A DNA stretch of 64,000 nt from Sulfuricurvum sp. PC08-66 (GTDB lineage: Bacteria; Campylobacterota; Campylobacteria; Campylobacterales; Sulfurimonadaceae), in assembly GCA_000830255.1 (NCBI GenBank), contig JQIT01000006.1, forward strand, positions 62,001-126,000. The letters are read 5' to 3'. The notes beneath the pieces were generated by a model that was given only the letters and a program-made list of their open reading frames with translations, did not search any database and was not told the DNA's origin. Position numbers and translations under genes: made by a program. This document shows, piece after piece, positions 29,121 to 37,777 of the stretch. Position 1 is the stretch's first letter; each line of letters begins with the position of its first letter.

Positions 29121-30497
29121 CCCCATCTTGAAGGGGTTGAGGATATTGTTGGGGTCGAAGGCGCGTTTGATATCTTGGAAGAGTTGCATCTCTTCGGGGG
29201 TAAACGCCATGTGCATGTAGGGCGCTTTTGCGATACCTATACCATGCTCACCGCTCAATGTCCCGCCCATATCGATGGTCGCTTGGAAAATTTCCTCGAT
29301 AGCTTGGTAGGCGATTTTGACCTGTTGGGGGTCTTTGCCATCGACCATAACATTGGTGTGAACATTGCCATCGCCTGTATGCCCAAAACAGGGGATTTTG
29401 ACGCCATATTTTTCACCAATGGCATAAAATCGCTCTAGGGTTTCAGGGAGTTTGGCTCTAGGGACAGTGACATCTTCGTTGAGTTTTTTGCTACCGTAGA
29501 TAGAGAGGCTAGGACTGGCATTGCGACGTGCGAACCACAAGTCAGCCGACTCTTTGGCATTGGCGGCGATTTTGAACTCTTGACAGCCGTTCTCACGGAA
29601 AACGCGCTCGATGACCTCAAGCTGAAATGCCAAATCCTCTTCCAAATTGCCATCGACATCGGTGACCAAAATAGCGCCTGCTTCGATAGGTAAACCTTTG
29701 TGGAAAGTAGCCTCAACTGCACGAATAGTGAGATTGTCCAAAAACTCCATCGCTACGGGCGTGACACCGCTTGCCATGGTTTTGTAGACGGCTTCCATGG
29801 CGGCATTGACACTCTCGAAAACGCCCATGGCGGTTTTGGTAAGTTTGGGCTTGGAGAGGAGTTTGAGCGTTACCTCTGTGGTGACTGCCAATGTCCCTTC
29901 GGAGGCTATCAAAATCCCTGCGATGTTGTAGCCTGCGACATCTTTGATGGTGCGTTTGCCTGCCTTGATGATGTCACCGTTGGGGCGTACGGCGCGAATG
30001 GCCATGACGTAATCTTTGGTGATGCCATATTTGGCGGCACGCATACCGCCCGCATTCTCATTCACATTGCCACCGATGGTAGAGTACTCTTGGCTAGCAG
30101 GGTCTGGCGGATAAAAAAGTCCTACTGCTTCGACCGCTTTTTGCAAATCTTTGTTGATGACGCCAGGTTGGACTACGGCGACCATGTTTTGCATATCGAT
30201 TTCGAGGATTTTGTTCATATGCTTTTCCATAGCAAGCACAATACCACCACGACTAGGCAACGCTCCACCGGTAAACCCACTCCCAGCACCGCGCGGTACG
30301 ACAATGATGCGGTGTGCGTCGCAGTAGCGCAAAATCGCACTCACATCCGCCTCGTGACGCGGAAAAACAACAGCATCAGCTTCAAATCGCTCTCGTGTAG
30401 CATCGTAACTGTAGGCTATGAGGTGTGCCTTGTCAGTGTAAATATTCTCTGCGCCCACTATGGCTGTGAGTGCTTGGGCATGCTGTTCTTCTATCAT
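29112..30497 (-). CDS. glcD: GlcD-type FAD-linked oxidase (glycolate or D-lactate dehydrogenase)
   Basis: This flavoprotein of 461 residues belongs to the VAO/FAD_binding_4 family. The FAD-binding segment is VPRGAGSGFTGGALPSRGG near residue 69, with GGNVNENAGGMRAAKYG near residue 145. The C-terminal domain has FGHTGDGNVHTN and GGTLSGEHGIG. It probably oxidises glycolate or D-lactate together with an Fe-S subunit; a GlcF/GlpC-like protein is encoded about 3 kb away. Its start overlaps the PgbA-like gene as ATGA, the HP0508-HP0509 arrangement. Confidence 0.9.
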   Translation of the reverse strand: MIEEQHAQALTAIVGAENIYTDKAHLIAYSYDATRERFEADAVVFPRHEADVSAILRYCDAHRIIVVPRGAGSGFTGGALPSRGGIVLAMEKHMNKILEIDMQNMVAVVQPGVINKDLQKAVEAVGLFYPPDPASQEYSTIGGNVNENAGGMRAAKYGITKDYVMAIRAVRPNGDIIKAGKRTIKDVAGYNIAGILIASEGTLAVTTEVTLKLLSKPKLTKTAMGVFESVNAAMEAVYKTMASGVTPVAMEFLDNLTIRAVEATFHKGLPIEAGAILVTDVDGNLEEDLAFQLEVIERVFRENGCQEFKIAANAKESADLWFARRNASPSLSIYGSKKLNEDVTVPRAKLPETLERFYAIGEKYGVKIPCFGHTGDGNVHTNVMVDGKDPQQVKIAYQAIEEIFQATIDMGGTLSGEHGIGIAKAPYMHMAFTPEEMQLFQDIKRAFDPNNILNPFKMGLE

Positions 30498-31189
30498 TGT
30501 GATACTCCCAAAAGTTCTAGATAATAGCGTTCAAACTCTTTTATGCGTGCACTTCCCTCACCCCACCAATTGGCATCGATGGATTGGACGCGCGAGTAAA
30601 AGGGGAGCATCTTCTCCCCCTTCGCCTCCTCGATATCGTGCGATGCTACCACCGCAAACGTGTTGCAATCGACCTCATAGAGCTTCTGCGCGATAGCAAA
30701 CTGAAGTAGTCCCAAATCGTAGGTGCGGCAAAAGGTTTGAAAATCCTCTTTGAGTGGAGAGGGGTGACCGATTTTGGACAAAAAGGCGGCGAACATATCT
30801 GAATGTGTAAAGAGTTTTTGGGTATCGCTACTCAACTGTGTATAGCTGCTTACCGTAGGTGCGATAAGCAAAACGCGCTCATACATCCACCCTAAATAGA
30901 CGGTGTCACCCTCTGCCACAGGCGCTTCATAGGAGGGCAATGCGCCTTGGGCTAGCGCCTCAAAAGGGGTCGTTTTGAGCGTCAAGGTATCCTCTTTTGC
31001 CTCTACGACCTGCGCGGAGGCGATGATAGATTCGTAGTTGCCAATCGTGCGCATCACCACGGCACTCATCCCTACGGCACCTTGTGCTTTGACCTCAAAG
31101 GTTTTGCCACTCACACGCTCAACCAAAGCGGCGTTGCTTGCCAAAATGGTAGAAATCATCACCATACTAAAGAGAAAAAAACGCATCAA
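30494..31189 (-). CDS. PgbA-like plasminogen-binding-domain exported protein
   Basis: This is a 231-residue exported protein with a signal peptide (RFFLFSMVMISTILASNA) and a periplasmic domain. It resembles the N-terminal part of H. pylori PgbA and lacks the long Lys-rich C-terminal tail that binds plasminogen, so host binding is not implied. In this lineage the domain is a general envelope protein of unknown role. The two Cys (FCRTYD and VDCNTF) may form a disulfide. It is cotranscribed with glcD by an ATGA overlap and diverges from the M23 peptidase gene. Confidence 0.65.
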   Translation of the reverse strand: MMRFFLFSMVMISTILASNAALVERVSGKTFEVKAQGAVGMSAVVMRTIGNYESIIASAQVVEAKEDTLTLKTTPFEALAQGALPSYEAPVAEGDTVYLGWMYERVLLIAPTVSSYTQLSSDTQKLFTHSDMFAAFLSKIGHPSPLKEDFQTFCRTYDLGLLQFAIAQKLYEVDCNTFAVVASHDIEEAKGEKMLPFYSRVQSIDANWWGEGSARIKEFERYYLELLGVSQ

Positions 31190-31213
31190 AATCCTTTGGT
31201 CTAAGAGGGTGCG

Positions 31214-31219
31214 ATTATA
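31214..31219 (-). promoter_or_regulatory. -10 element for PgbA-like gene and glcD
   Basis: TATAAT on the minus strand ends 24 bases before the ATG at 31189. It faces a second -10 for the divergent peptidase gene. Confidence 0.5.
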
Positions 31220-31252
31220 ACGAAACTAAGGCAAATAAGAGCGCAACTTTAT

Positions 31253-31258
31253 TATACT
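31253..31258 (+). promoter_or_regulatory. -10 element for M23 peptidase gene
   Basis: TATACT lies 22 bases before the ATG at 31281, so the leader would be short. Confidence 0.45.
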
Positions 31259-31280
31259 TGCGCCAAAAATTGGGCTTTTG

Positions 31281-32483
31281 ATGCGTATACTCTTTTTAGT
31301 TTTTCTCACACTTGCTTCGCTCTTTGGTGCATCGTTGAGTGTCGAAAAATGGGGCAACGGTGAGACCTTTTTGACCTTCTTGGAGAAGCACAACCTCCCG
31401 TTGAAAACCTACTACGATTTGGACAAAGAGGACAAGACCCTCACCCAAGAGATCTATGCAGGCACACGCTACGAGATGCTCATCGATGAGAACGGTACGC
31501 TTTTGCAAGCACTCATTCCCGTAGGCGACCAGCTTCAGCTACATATCTATGCAGACCGCGACGACTACCGCTTTACGGTGACACCGATACTATTGGATTA
31601 CCAAGAGCACGCCTTTTCCTTCACGCTTGAGACCTCGCCTTATAACGATATTTTGCACCATACGCGCGATAGATTTTTGGCGCAGGAGTTCGTCTGGGCG
31701 TTCAAAAACTCGCTCAATTTCAAAATGGCACTGCGCAAAGGTGACACCATCGCGCTCATCTACCGCCAAGCCTATCGCTCGGGTCAAAAGTTTGGCTATC
31801 CCCAAATCCAAACCGCCTACATCGAGGTGCAAAAGCGCCCAAATGCTATCTACCTCAACAGTGACGGACGCTACTACAACCCAAAAGGGAGTGAGATTGC
31901 AGGCTTTATGCTAGGTGCTCCCGTGCCCAATGTACGCATCACCTCCTACTTTACCCTACGCCGTTTTCACCCTATTCTCAAACGCTACCGCGCCCATCTA
32001 GGCGTCGATTACGGTGCGGTGACAGGCACACCTATCTATGCCGCGGCGGATGGGCGTATCGCTATGGCGGCTTACAATGAGGGGTATGGCAATGTGGTCA
32101 AAATAAGCCATATCGATGGCTACATGACCCTCTATGCGCACATGAGTCGCTTCAAAAAGGGTCTACACAAAGGACAAAGCGTCAAAAAGGGAGCACTCAT
32201 TGGCTACGTAGGCTCCACAGGACTCTCTACAGGTCCCCATCTGCACTTTAGCCTCTACAAAAACGGTCAAGCACGCAACCCTCTAGGGGTCATACGTATC
32301 ACCACCAAACAGCTCAAAGGCAAAGAGATGGAGAGTTTCCAAGCCATCAAAACCTCCTACGACAACGCTATACAGTCGATTATCGCGCAGGGTATCGCAC
32401 CCACTATCGCACCGCCACTCGAAAATGTCTGCTATTTGGGGGCACGCAACCCTATGGCGCTTTATATGTACGCCAAAGAGTAG
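31281..32483 (+). CDS. csd3: M23 peptidoglycan peptidase, Csd3/Pgp3-like
   Basis: This is a periplasmic LytM-type metallopeptidase of 400 residues with a signal peptide (RILFLVFLTLASLFGA). The zinc site is complete: HLGVDYG (H-x3-D, near residue 238) and GPHLHFSLY (HxH near residue 317). The middle contains a Csd3-type N-terminal domain pair that gates the active site. In H. pylori Csd3/HdpA and C. jejuni Pgp3 it trims pentapeptides and cross-links, setting helical cell shape. The neighbourhood (glcD, pgbA) is the one seen in those species. Confidence 0.88.
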   Translation: MRILFLVFLTLASLFGASLSVEKWGNGETFLTFLEKHNLPLKTYYDLDKEDKTLTQEIYAGTRYEMLIDENGTLLQALIPVGDQLQLHIYADRDDYRFTVTPILLDYQEHAFSFTLETSPYNDILHHTRDRFLAQEFVWAFKNSLNFKMALRKGDTIALIYRQAYRSGQKFGYPQIQTAYIEVQKRPNAIYLNSDGRYYNPKGSEIAGFMLGAPVPNVRITSYFTLRRFHPILKRYRAHLGVDYGAVTGTPIYAAADGRIAMAAYNEGYGNVVKISHIDGYMTLYAHMSRFKKGLHKGQSVKKGALIGYVGSTGLSTGPHLHFSLYKNGQARNPLGVIRITTKQLKGKEMESFQAIKTSYDNAIQSIIAQGIAPTIAPPLENVCYLGARNPMALYMYAKE

Positions 32484-32486
32484 GCG

Positions 32487-33335
32487 TTAGGGCAGATAGA
32501 TGCCTTGGGGTTTGAGCACAATTTTGCCTTGTGCGAGCAACTCTTGCAAGGTGCGCTTGAAGACTTTTTTGCTCAAGCCAAAGGTCTCACTGATAAGTTT
32601 GGGGTCGCTATCGGCAGTATAAGGTAGCGCTTTTTTAGCCTCTAAAAGTGCCATGATTTTCTCTTGGGCGAAGGAGTGCGCGGCATCGCCAAGGGCTTGC
32701 AATGTACAGTCGAGCTTGCCATCTTCGCGAATATTTTTGAGATAGACCTCGACACTATCCCCCACAGACAAAGGTGTAAAAACCTCCTCTTTGAAGAGTA
32801 TCCCTTGGTACTGATGATTGACGATGATTTTGTACCCCATAGGCGTTTTGGCTTCGATAATGGCAGGGTATTTGGCATAGACAGTCAGACGCGAAGTATC
32901 GGTAACGATAAAGGGTTTGGTCTTGGTCACCCCTACCAATCGATGCGTCTCATTGTCAAAGGAGATACGCACCAAATATTTTTGCCCCTTTTGCATTGGC
33001 TCTAGTTGGGCAGAGCGCGGCACCAACAAATCTTTTGCCAATCCCCAATAGATAAAAGCCCCAAAACGGCTCACATCGACACACTCCAAATAGGCAAATT
33101 CGCCCAATTGCGCCAACGGTGTCTCCGTCGTAGCCACCATCCTATCTTCGCTGTCGGTGTAGACAAACGCCTCTACCAAAGAGCCTATTTGCATCTCGGG
33201 GGTGACATAGCGCTTGGGCATGAGTAGCTCACTTCCATCACCGCTTTTGAGATAGAGTCCATGCTCTTTTTGACGAGCTACTTCGAGACAGTTGTAGCGA
33301 CCCAAGATGATTTTATCGACGCGTTTGTTGCACAT
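32487..33335 (-). CDS. S1-domain RNA-binding protein, CvfB/YitL-like
   Basis: The 282-residue cytoplasmic protein contains repeated S1-like beta-barrel segments: GDGSELLMPKRYV near residue 32, ECVDVSRFGAFIYWGLAKDL near 84, and GYKIIVNHQYQGILFKEEV near 166. It ends in a winged-helix of about 60 residues with ISETFGLSKKVFKRTLQELL, the CvfB arrangement. The family affects virulence-gene and RNA regulation in Gram-positives; its target here is unknown. A ribosome site AAAGG precedes the ATG. It is convergent with csd3 with 3 bases between them. Confidence 0.8.
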   Translation of the reverse strand: MCNKRVDKIILGRYNCLEVARQKEHGLYLKSGDGSELLMPKRYVTPEMQIGSLVEAFVYTDSEDRMVATTETPLAQLGEFAYLECVDVSRFGAFIYWGLAKDLLVPRSAQLEPMQKGQKYLVRISFDNETHRLVGVTKTKPFIVTDTSRLTVYAKYPAIIEAKTPMGYKIIVNHQYQGILFKEEVFTPLSVGDSVEVYLKNIREDGKLDCTLQALGDAAHSFAQEKIMALLEAKKALPYTADSDPKLISETFGLSKKVFKRTLQELLAQGKIVLKPQGIYLP

Positions 33336-33356
33336 ATGATTTGCCTTTGTAATGGT

Positions 33357-33380
33357 ATTGTAACGCTAGTTTTTTATAAT
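33357..33380. promoter_or_regulatory. Divergent -10 elements between cvfB-like and RRM genes
   Basis: TATAAT (33375-33380, plus strand) precedes the RRM gene and TACAAT (33362-33357, minus strand) precedes the cvfB-like gene. Both are at usual distances from their starts. Confidence 0.45.
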
Positions 33381-33408
33381 CGCGCTCCACATTTTCAAGG
33401 ATGAGCGC

Positions 33409-33654
33409 ATGCAAGATATATATATTGGGAATTTACCCTACTCCTTGTCCGAAAACGAGATCAAGGAGCTTTTTTCCACCTACGGCGAGGTCTCCAAAGT
33501 AACCCTCATTGTCGATAGAGAGTCAGGTCGCAAAAAGGGCTACGGCTTTGTCAAAATGGACCCACAAGGGTGCCAAGAGGCTATCAAAGAGCTCAACGAA
33601 ACCCAATTTATGGGTCGCACTATCAAGGTCAGCGCCGCTTCCAACCGCCCCTAA
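33409..33654 (+). CDS. Small RRM RNA-binding protein
   Basis: An 81-residue protein made of a single RNA-recognition motif. RNP2 reads IYIGNL at residue 4 and RNP1 reads KGYGFVKM at residue 43. Stand-alone RRM proteins of this size occur in Campylobacterota and cyanobacteria and bind single-stranded RNA, probably as post-transcriptional regulators; the targets are unknown. A ribosome site AAGGAT precedes the ATG, and the gene has its own -10 box. Confidence 0.9.
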   Translation: MQDIYIGNLPYSLSENEIKELFSTYGEVSKVTLIVDRESGRKKGYGFVKMDPQGCQEAIKELNETQFMGRTIKVSAASNRP

Positions 33655-33665
33655 ATTTTTTCGCT

Positions 33666-34952
33666 TTACCCTTCGCGAAGCGCCTTGGCGATAAGCTCGA
33701 TAGGGTTTGCAAAGAGCGTATCGACGTTTGCCTGCTCCATCGCATCGTTGATTTGCATACGACATGCACTGCACTCTGCCGCGACATAATCGGCTCCCGT
33801 TTGGGCAATCATCGCCGCTTTGGGCGCACCTGCCGCTTGGGCGTAGTGATAATTTTGGGTCTGCATCGTCACCCCTCCAAACCCACAACAGCGATTAGGG
33901 TCACTCATCTCCACCACACGAAAATTTTTGGCTATCAATCGACGCGGCTCTTGGTAAACACCCTGCATTTTGCGTGCATGGCAAGGGTCGTGATAGGTCA
34001 CGGTAGGCATTTGCTGCTTTTTGGTCGCCAAGAGTTGCGGCAGAGGCGTGTGTGTCTCTAGCCACTGCGTCGCCATGAAGAGCTTCGATTCGAGATGTTT
34101 GGCACGCGCTAACCACTGGGGCTGGTCGTGAAAATAGTGCGCATAATCGACCTTGAGCATCGCGCTACAGGTAGCCTCAGGGATGATAATCGCCTCGACC
34201 TCATCGATGAAGGACTCAAAATATTCGATATTGGCTTTGGCAAGTACATCGACGGTATCGAAGTCGCCCGTGAAATAGGCGGGTGCACCGCAACACTTTT
34301 GCCCTTTGGCAAGATAGGCATCGATACCCAACGCGGCAAGCACCTCGATGAGGCTATCGCCAATCGTGGTGTAGTTGTAGTTGGCTAGACATCCGATGAA
34401 GATTGCCACACGACGCTTGCCGCCATTGTCGATGTTTTCAGGGTATTTGCGCAAGAAGCTTGTACGTGAAAAGGCGGGCAAAAGACGCTCTTTTTTCAAC
34501 AATGGCAGACTAAAACGCCCCTGCATCGATTGCGCCTCTTCGCGCAGTTTGAAGGCGCAGGTTTGCACCACCCATCCCATTTTGAAAAGCAGATCATTGA
34601 CCCATCGATGGCGTAGCAAAAAGAAAAAGGCGCGTTTATACCACGAGATGCCAAATTTTTTCCCTAGATCATAACGCACCTGCTCGATGACCATATCGGT
34701 AGGCAACGCTTTGGGGCAGACATCGACGCAGTTGGTACACAAAAAACAGCTCTCGAAAATCGCCTTGGCGTTTTTGTCTAGCTCCAAATCGCCCCGCTCG
34801 TACGCCCCCAACAAATCGATAAAACCGCGTGGAGAGGTGACCTCATCGGGATTGACCAAGTGAATCGTACAGACAGGGATACATTTGCCACATTTGACGC
34901 ACGCATCGCTGGTGGCAGAAAAATTGAAAATATCCTCTACTTCAGGGCGCAT
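33666..34952 (-). CDS. GlpC/GlcF-like Fe-S oxidoreductase subunit
   Basis: This 428-residue protein has two 4Fe-4S ferredoxin motifs at the N-terminus (CVKCGKCIPVC and CFLCTNCVDVCP) and two CCG domains (QKCCGAPAYF near residue 220 and NRCCGFGG near 357). That is the architecture of GlpC, GlcF and LutA subunits that pass electrons from a flavoprotein dehydrogenase to the quinone pool. The likely partner is the GlcD-type protein encoded at 29-30 kb, though the genes are not contiguous. It follows hemN after 2 bases, the HP0665-HP0666 pairing. Confidence 0.85.
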   Translation of the reverse strand: MRPEVEDIFNFSATSDACVKCGKCIPVCTIHLVNPDEVTSPRGFIDLLGAYERGDLELDKNAKAIFESCFLCTNCVDVCPKALPTDMVIEQVRYDLGKKFGISWYKRAFFFLLRHRWVNDLLFKMGWVVQTCAFKLREEAQSMQGRFSLPLLKKERLLPAFSRTSFLRKYPENIDNGGKRRVAIFIGCLANYNYTTIGDSLIEVLAALGIDAYLAKGQKCCGAPAYFTGDFDTVDVLAKANIEYFESFIDEVEAIIIPEATCSAMLKVDYAHYFHDQPQWLARAKHLESKLFMATQWLETHTPLPQLLATKKQQMPTVTYHDPCHARKMQGVYQEPRRLIAKNFRVVEMSDPNRCCGFGGVTMQTQNYHYAQAAGAPKAAMIAQTGADYVAAECSACRMQINDAMEQANVDTLFANPIELIAKALREG

Positions 34953-34954
34953 CG

Positions 34955-36322
34955 TTAGACTGTCTTGGAGAAGGTTTTTTGGTTTTGAGCATGGCGAATC
35001 ATATAGGCATCGAAGGGCATCGCGATATTGCGTATGAGCATCGCCCCCGTAGGACTCGCCTCGATAGAGGTGGGTGTAATGGTGACCAATCCATCCTCGA
35101 CAAAGGGAGCCAACTCTGCCAACGCATCGGCAAAATAGGCACCAAAATCGATACCCAATTGCGCTTCGATACGCGGAATATTGAGCTTGAAATTGCTCAT
35201 AAGCTCCATAATGACCGCTTGACGAATGGTGTCATCGACATTGAGAATAATCCCACGCTCATACGGTAAGCGCCCCGCATCGATAGCCTCTTCGTAGAGC
35301 GCCATCTCTTTGTGGTTTTGCGCATAGTAGTTGCGTCCCTCACCGATACTGGTCAGACCGATACCGATAAGATCCGCGCCTCCCTTGGTGGTGTAGCCTT
35401 GGAAATTGCGGTGCAGTTGCCCCTTCTCGATAGCCAAAAAAAGCTCATCGTTGGGCTTGGCGAAGTGGTCCATACCGACCATTTTGTACCCTTGGGCAGT
35501 CATATAATCGATAGTATATTTGAGCGTTTCGAGTTTGAGGCTAGGATGAGGCAACGTGGTCTCATCGATTTTGCGCATCGTCTTTTTGAGCCACGGCACA
35601 TGCGCATAGTTAAAGACGGCAAATCTGTCAGGGTCGAGTGCTACGGCAAGCTCTAGGGTCTTTTTGAACCCCTCGAAGGTTTGGTAGGGTAGTCCATAAA
35701 TGAGGTCGATATTGACCGATGCCATGCCGTACGCACGCGCTAACTCCATCGCTTTTTGGGTGATGTCAAAGGGCTGGATACGATGTACTGCCTCTTGGAC
35801 TTTGGGGTCGAAATCTTGGACACCAAAGCTCACACGGTTAAAGCCCCCATCGCGCAATACGCGCATCTGCGCCTCATCGATATGACGTGGGTCTATCTCA
35901 CAGCTAATCTCAGCATCACTAGCGAATCGGGTAAAAGTGGCGCGGATTTTGGCAATGATACGCGCTAATTGTGCCGCACTAAAAAAGGTAGGCGTCCCAC
36001 CCCCAAAGTGCAGCTGTATCACCTCTCGTGAGGTATCCAGATGTCTTGCCATAATATCCATCTCGCGCGCAAGGTAATCGATATAGCGCTCTAGCTTATC
36101 CTCTTTGGAGGTAAAGACGACATTGCACCCGCAAAAGTAGCAGGCATTTCGACAAAAAGGCAGATGAAAATAGAGCGAAAGAGGACGCGTAGGCTCTTGG
36201 GTACGCAACGCCTCCACATAGTGCTCATACTCAAAAGCATTGCTAAACTCTAACGCCGTAGGGTAGCTTGTGTAGCGTGGTCCAGGCTTGGAGTAGCGTG
36301 TAAATTTATCAAAATCGAGCAT
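34955..36322 (-). CDS. hemN: Oxygen-independent coproporphyrinogen III oxidase
   Basis: HemN is a radical SAM enzyme that decarboxylates coproporphyrinogen III in haem synthesis without oxygen. The 455-residue protein has the motif FCRNACYFCGC (C-x3-C-x2-CGC), the GGGTPTFFS segment, and the conserved N-terminal PGPRYTSYPTA that marks true HemN rather than HemW. The ATG at 36322 is preferred over an upstream start because MLDFDKFTRYSKPGPRYTSYP is the family's N-terminus. It forms a two-gene unit with the GlpC-like gene. Confidence 0.95.
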   Translation of the reverse strand: MLDFDKFTRYSKPGPRYTSYPTALEFSNAFEYEHYVEALRTQEPTRPLSLYFHLPFCRNACYFCGCNVVFTSKEDKLERYIDYLAREMDIMARHLDTSREVIQLHFGGGTPTFFSAAQLARIIAKIRATFTRFASDAEISCEIDPRHIDEAQMRVLRDGGFNRVSFGVQDFDPKVQEAVHRIQPFDITQKAMELARAYGMASVNIDLIYGLPYQTFEGFKKTLELAVALDPDRFAVFNYAHVPWLKKTMRKIDETTLPHPSLKLETLKYTIDYMTAQGYKMVGMDHFAKPNDELFLAIEKGQLHRNFQGYTTKGGADLIGIGLTSIGEGRNYYAQNHKEMALYEEAIDAGRLPYERGIILNVDDTIRQAVIMELMSNFKLNIPRIEAQLGIDFGAYFADALAELAPFVEDGLVTITPTSIEASPTGAMLIRNIAMPFDAYMIRHAQNQKTFSKTV

Positions 36323-36460
36323 CAAATTGCCTTGGGGAGTTTTGGGGGCATTGTGCCACAAGAGAGTTTAAACATGCAGTAAAAGCTTAAGCTACTTAAG
36401 GGCAAAAAGATAGTTGCTTGTCTAAAATGTTTCTTCCCAAAACTTCACCAAGGGCGTGCC

Positions 36461-37777
36461 ATGCAATCACACCAAACGCGCAATGTTATCGTCGAGCTGA
36501 CGCAACTACTCCAACTCCAAGAGAGCGATAATCTCGAAATCTTCAAAGGAGTCTCGGCGATTGCCAGCGATATTACGCACTCCGACCGCTCCTCGCTCTA
36601 TTTGTGTACACATGGATGTCAAAGCCTCATTACCAAGGTCGCCCAAGGTATGCAACGCGACATCATCATACGCCTTGGGGAAGGCATCGCAGGGATGTGT
36701 GCCAAGACGCGCACTCCCATCATCGAGAACCACGTCCAATCCAATCCCATCTTCAACCATGAAATCGATAAAACCTCTGGATACACGACACTACGCACCA
36801 TTGCAGTGCCTATCATCGACAAAGATGGCGCGCTCTTGGGTGTCATTCAGGTACTCAATAAGCCCAGCGATTACACCCCCGAAGAGATGCAAACCCTACA
36901 GCTCATCGCGACGATGGTGAGCGTCTTGGTCACCTCTATCGAGCACAAAAAAACGCTCCAAGAGCAGCTTTTTGCCAAAAGCTATCAGCTCCAAACCCTC
37001 AACGAATCGCTCCAAGCGCAAGTCGCCACCCAAATCGAAGCCAATCGCCGCCAAGAGCTTCTCCTCTTCAAACAAGCCAAACACGCTTCGATGGGAGAGA
37101 TTATGGATGCGGTGGCGCACCAATGGAAACAGCCCCTTTCGGTCATGAGTACCTACACCATGCAACTGCGCTTCTCTACGCCCGATGAGATGAGCACCAA
37201 TGTCATCGAGAGCTTCGCCAAAAAATTTGAACGCCAAATCCACCACCTCACCTCGACGCTCAATGAGTTTCGCTCCTTTTTTCGTCCGAGCAAAGCGCCC
37301 AAACCCTTCAAACTCTCTCGTGCTACGCACAAAGTATTGGAACTTATCGGTGAGGATTTGGCAAAAGCCTCTATCACCGTGCAAACCGCCATCGATAGCC
37401 ATCTGGAGTTGGTCGGTATCGAGAATGAGTTCAAACACGTCCTCATCAATCTCCTCAACAACGCCAAAGATGCCTTCATCGAGAACAAAATCACCCATCG
37501 ACGTATCATGGTGCGCGCATCTGACGAAAAAGGTGCCACGGTCGTAGAGGTCGAGGATAATGCAGGAGGTATTTCAGCGGCTGTTTTACCCCATATTTTC
37601 GAGGCGAATGTCACCACCAAAGGCGAAGGAGAGGGTACAGGAATTGGACTCTATTTGAGTGCAATGATTATCGACAAGATGAACGGTACTATCACAGCAC
37701 GCACCGCTAACGGCGGTAGCACCTTTGTCATGCTGTTTGAAGATTATACGGTCGAGGGCGAAGGCGCTCCGAAATAG
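36461..37777 (+). CDS. GAF-domain sensor histidine kinase, soluble
   Basis: The 438-residue kinase has no membrane segment. Residues about 20-165 are a GAF domain (RSSLYLCTHGCQSLITKVAQ; GEGIAGMCAKT), followed by a coiled coil (about 165-205). The phosphorylation helix has His in DAVAHQWKQPL near residue 222. The ATPase domain has NLLNNAKDAF, EDNAGGI and GEGTGIGLYLS. The GAF Cys residues could sense a small ligand or redox change. No response regulator gene is adjacent, so its partner is unknown. The last 34 bases overlap the end of the convergent EAL gene. Confidence 0.9.
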   Translation: MQSHQTRNVIVELTQLLQLQESDNLEIFKGVSAIASDITHSDRSSLYLCTHGCQSLITKVAQGMQRDIIIRLGEGIAGMCAKTRTPIIENHVQSNPIFNHEIDKTSGYTTLRTIAVPIIDKDGALLGVIQVLNKPSDYTPEEMQTLQLIATMVSVLVTSIEHKKTLQEQLFAKSYQLQTLNESLQAQVATQIEANRRQELLLFKQAKHASMGEIMDAVAHQWKQPLSVMSTYTMQLRFSTPDEMSTNVIESFAKKFERQIHHLTSTLNEFRSFFRPSKAPKPFKLSRATHKVLELIGEDLAKASITVQTAIDSHLELVGIENEFKHVLINLLNNAKDAFIENKITHRRIMVRASDEKGATVVEVEDNAGGISAAVLPHIFEANVTTKGEGEGTGIGLYLSAMIIDKMNGTITARTANGGSTFVMLFEDYTVEGEGAPK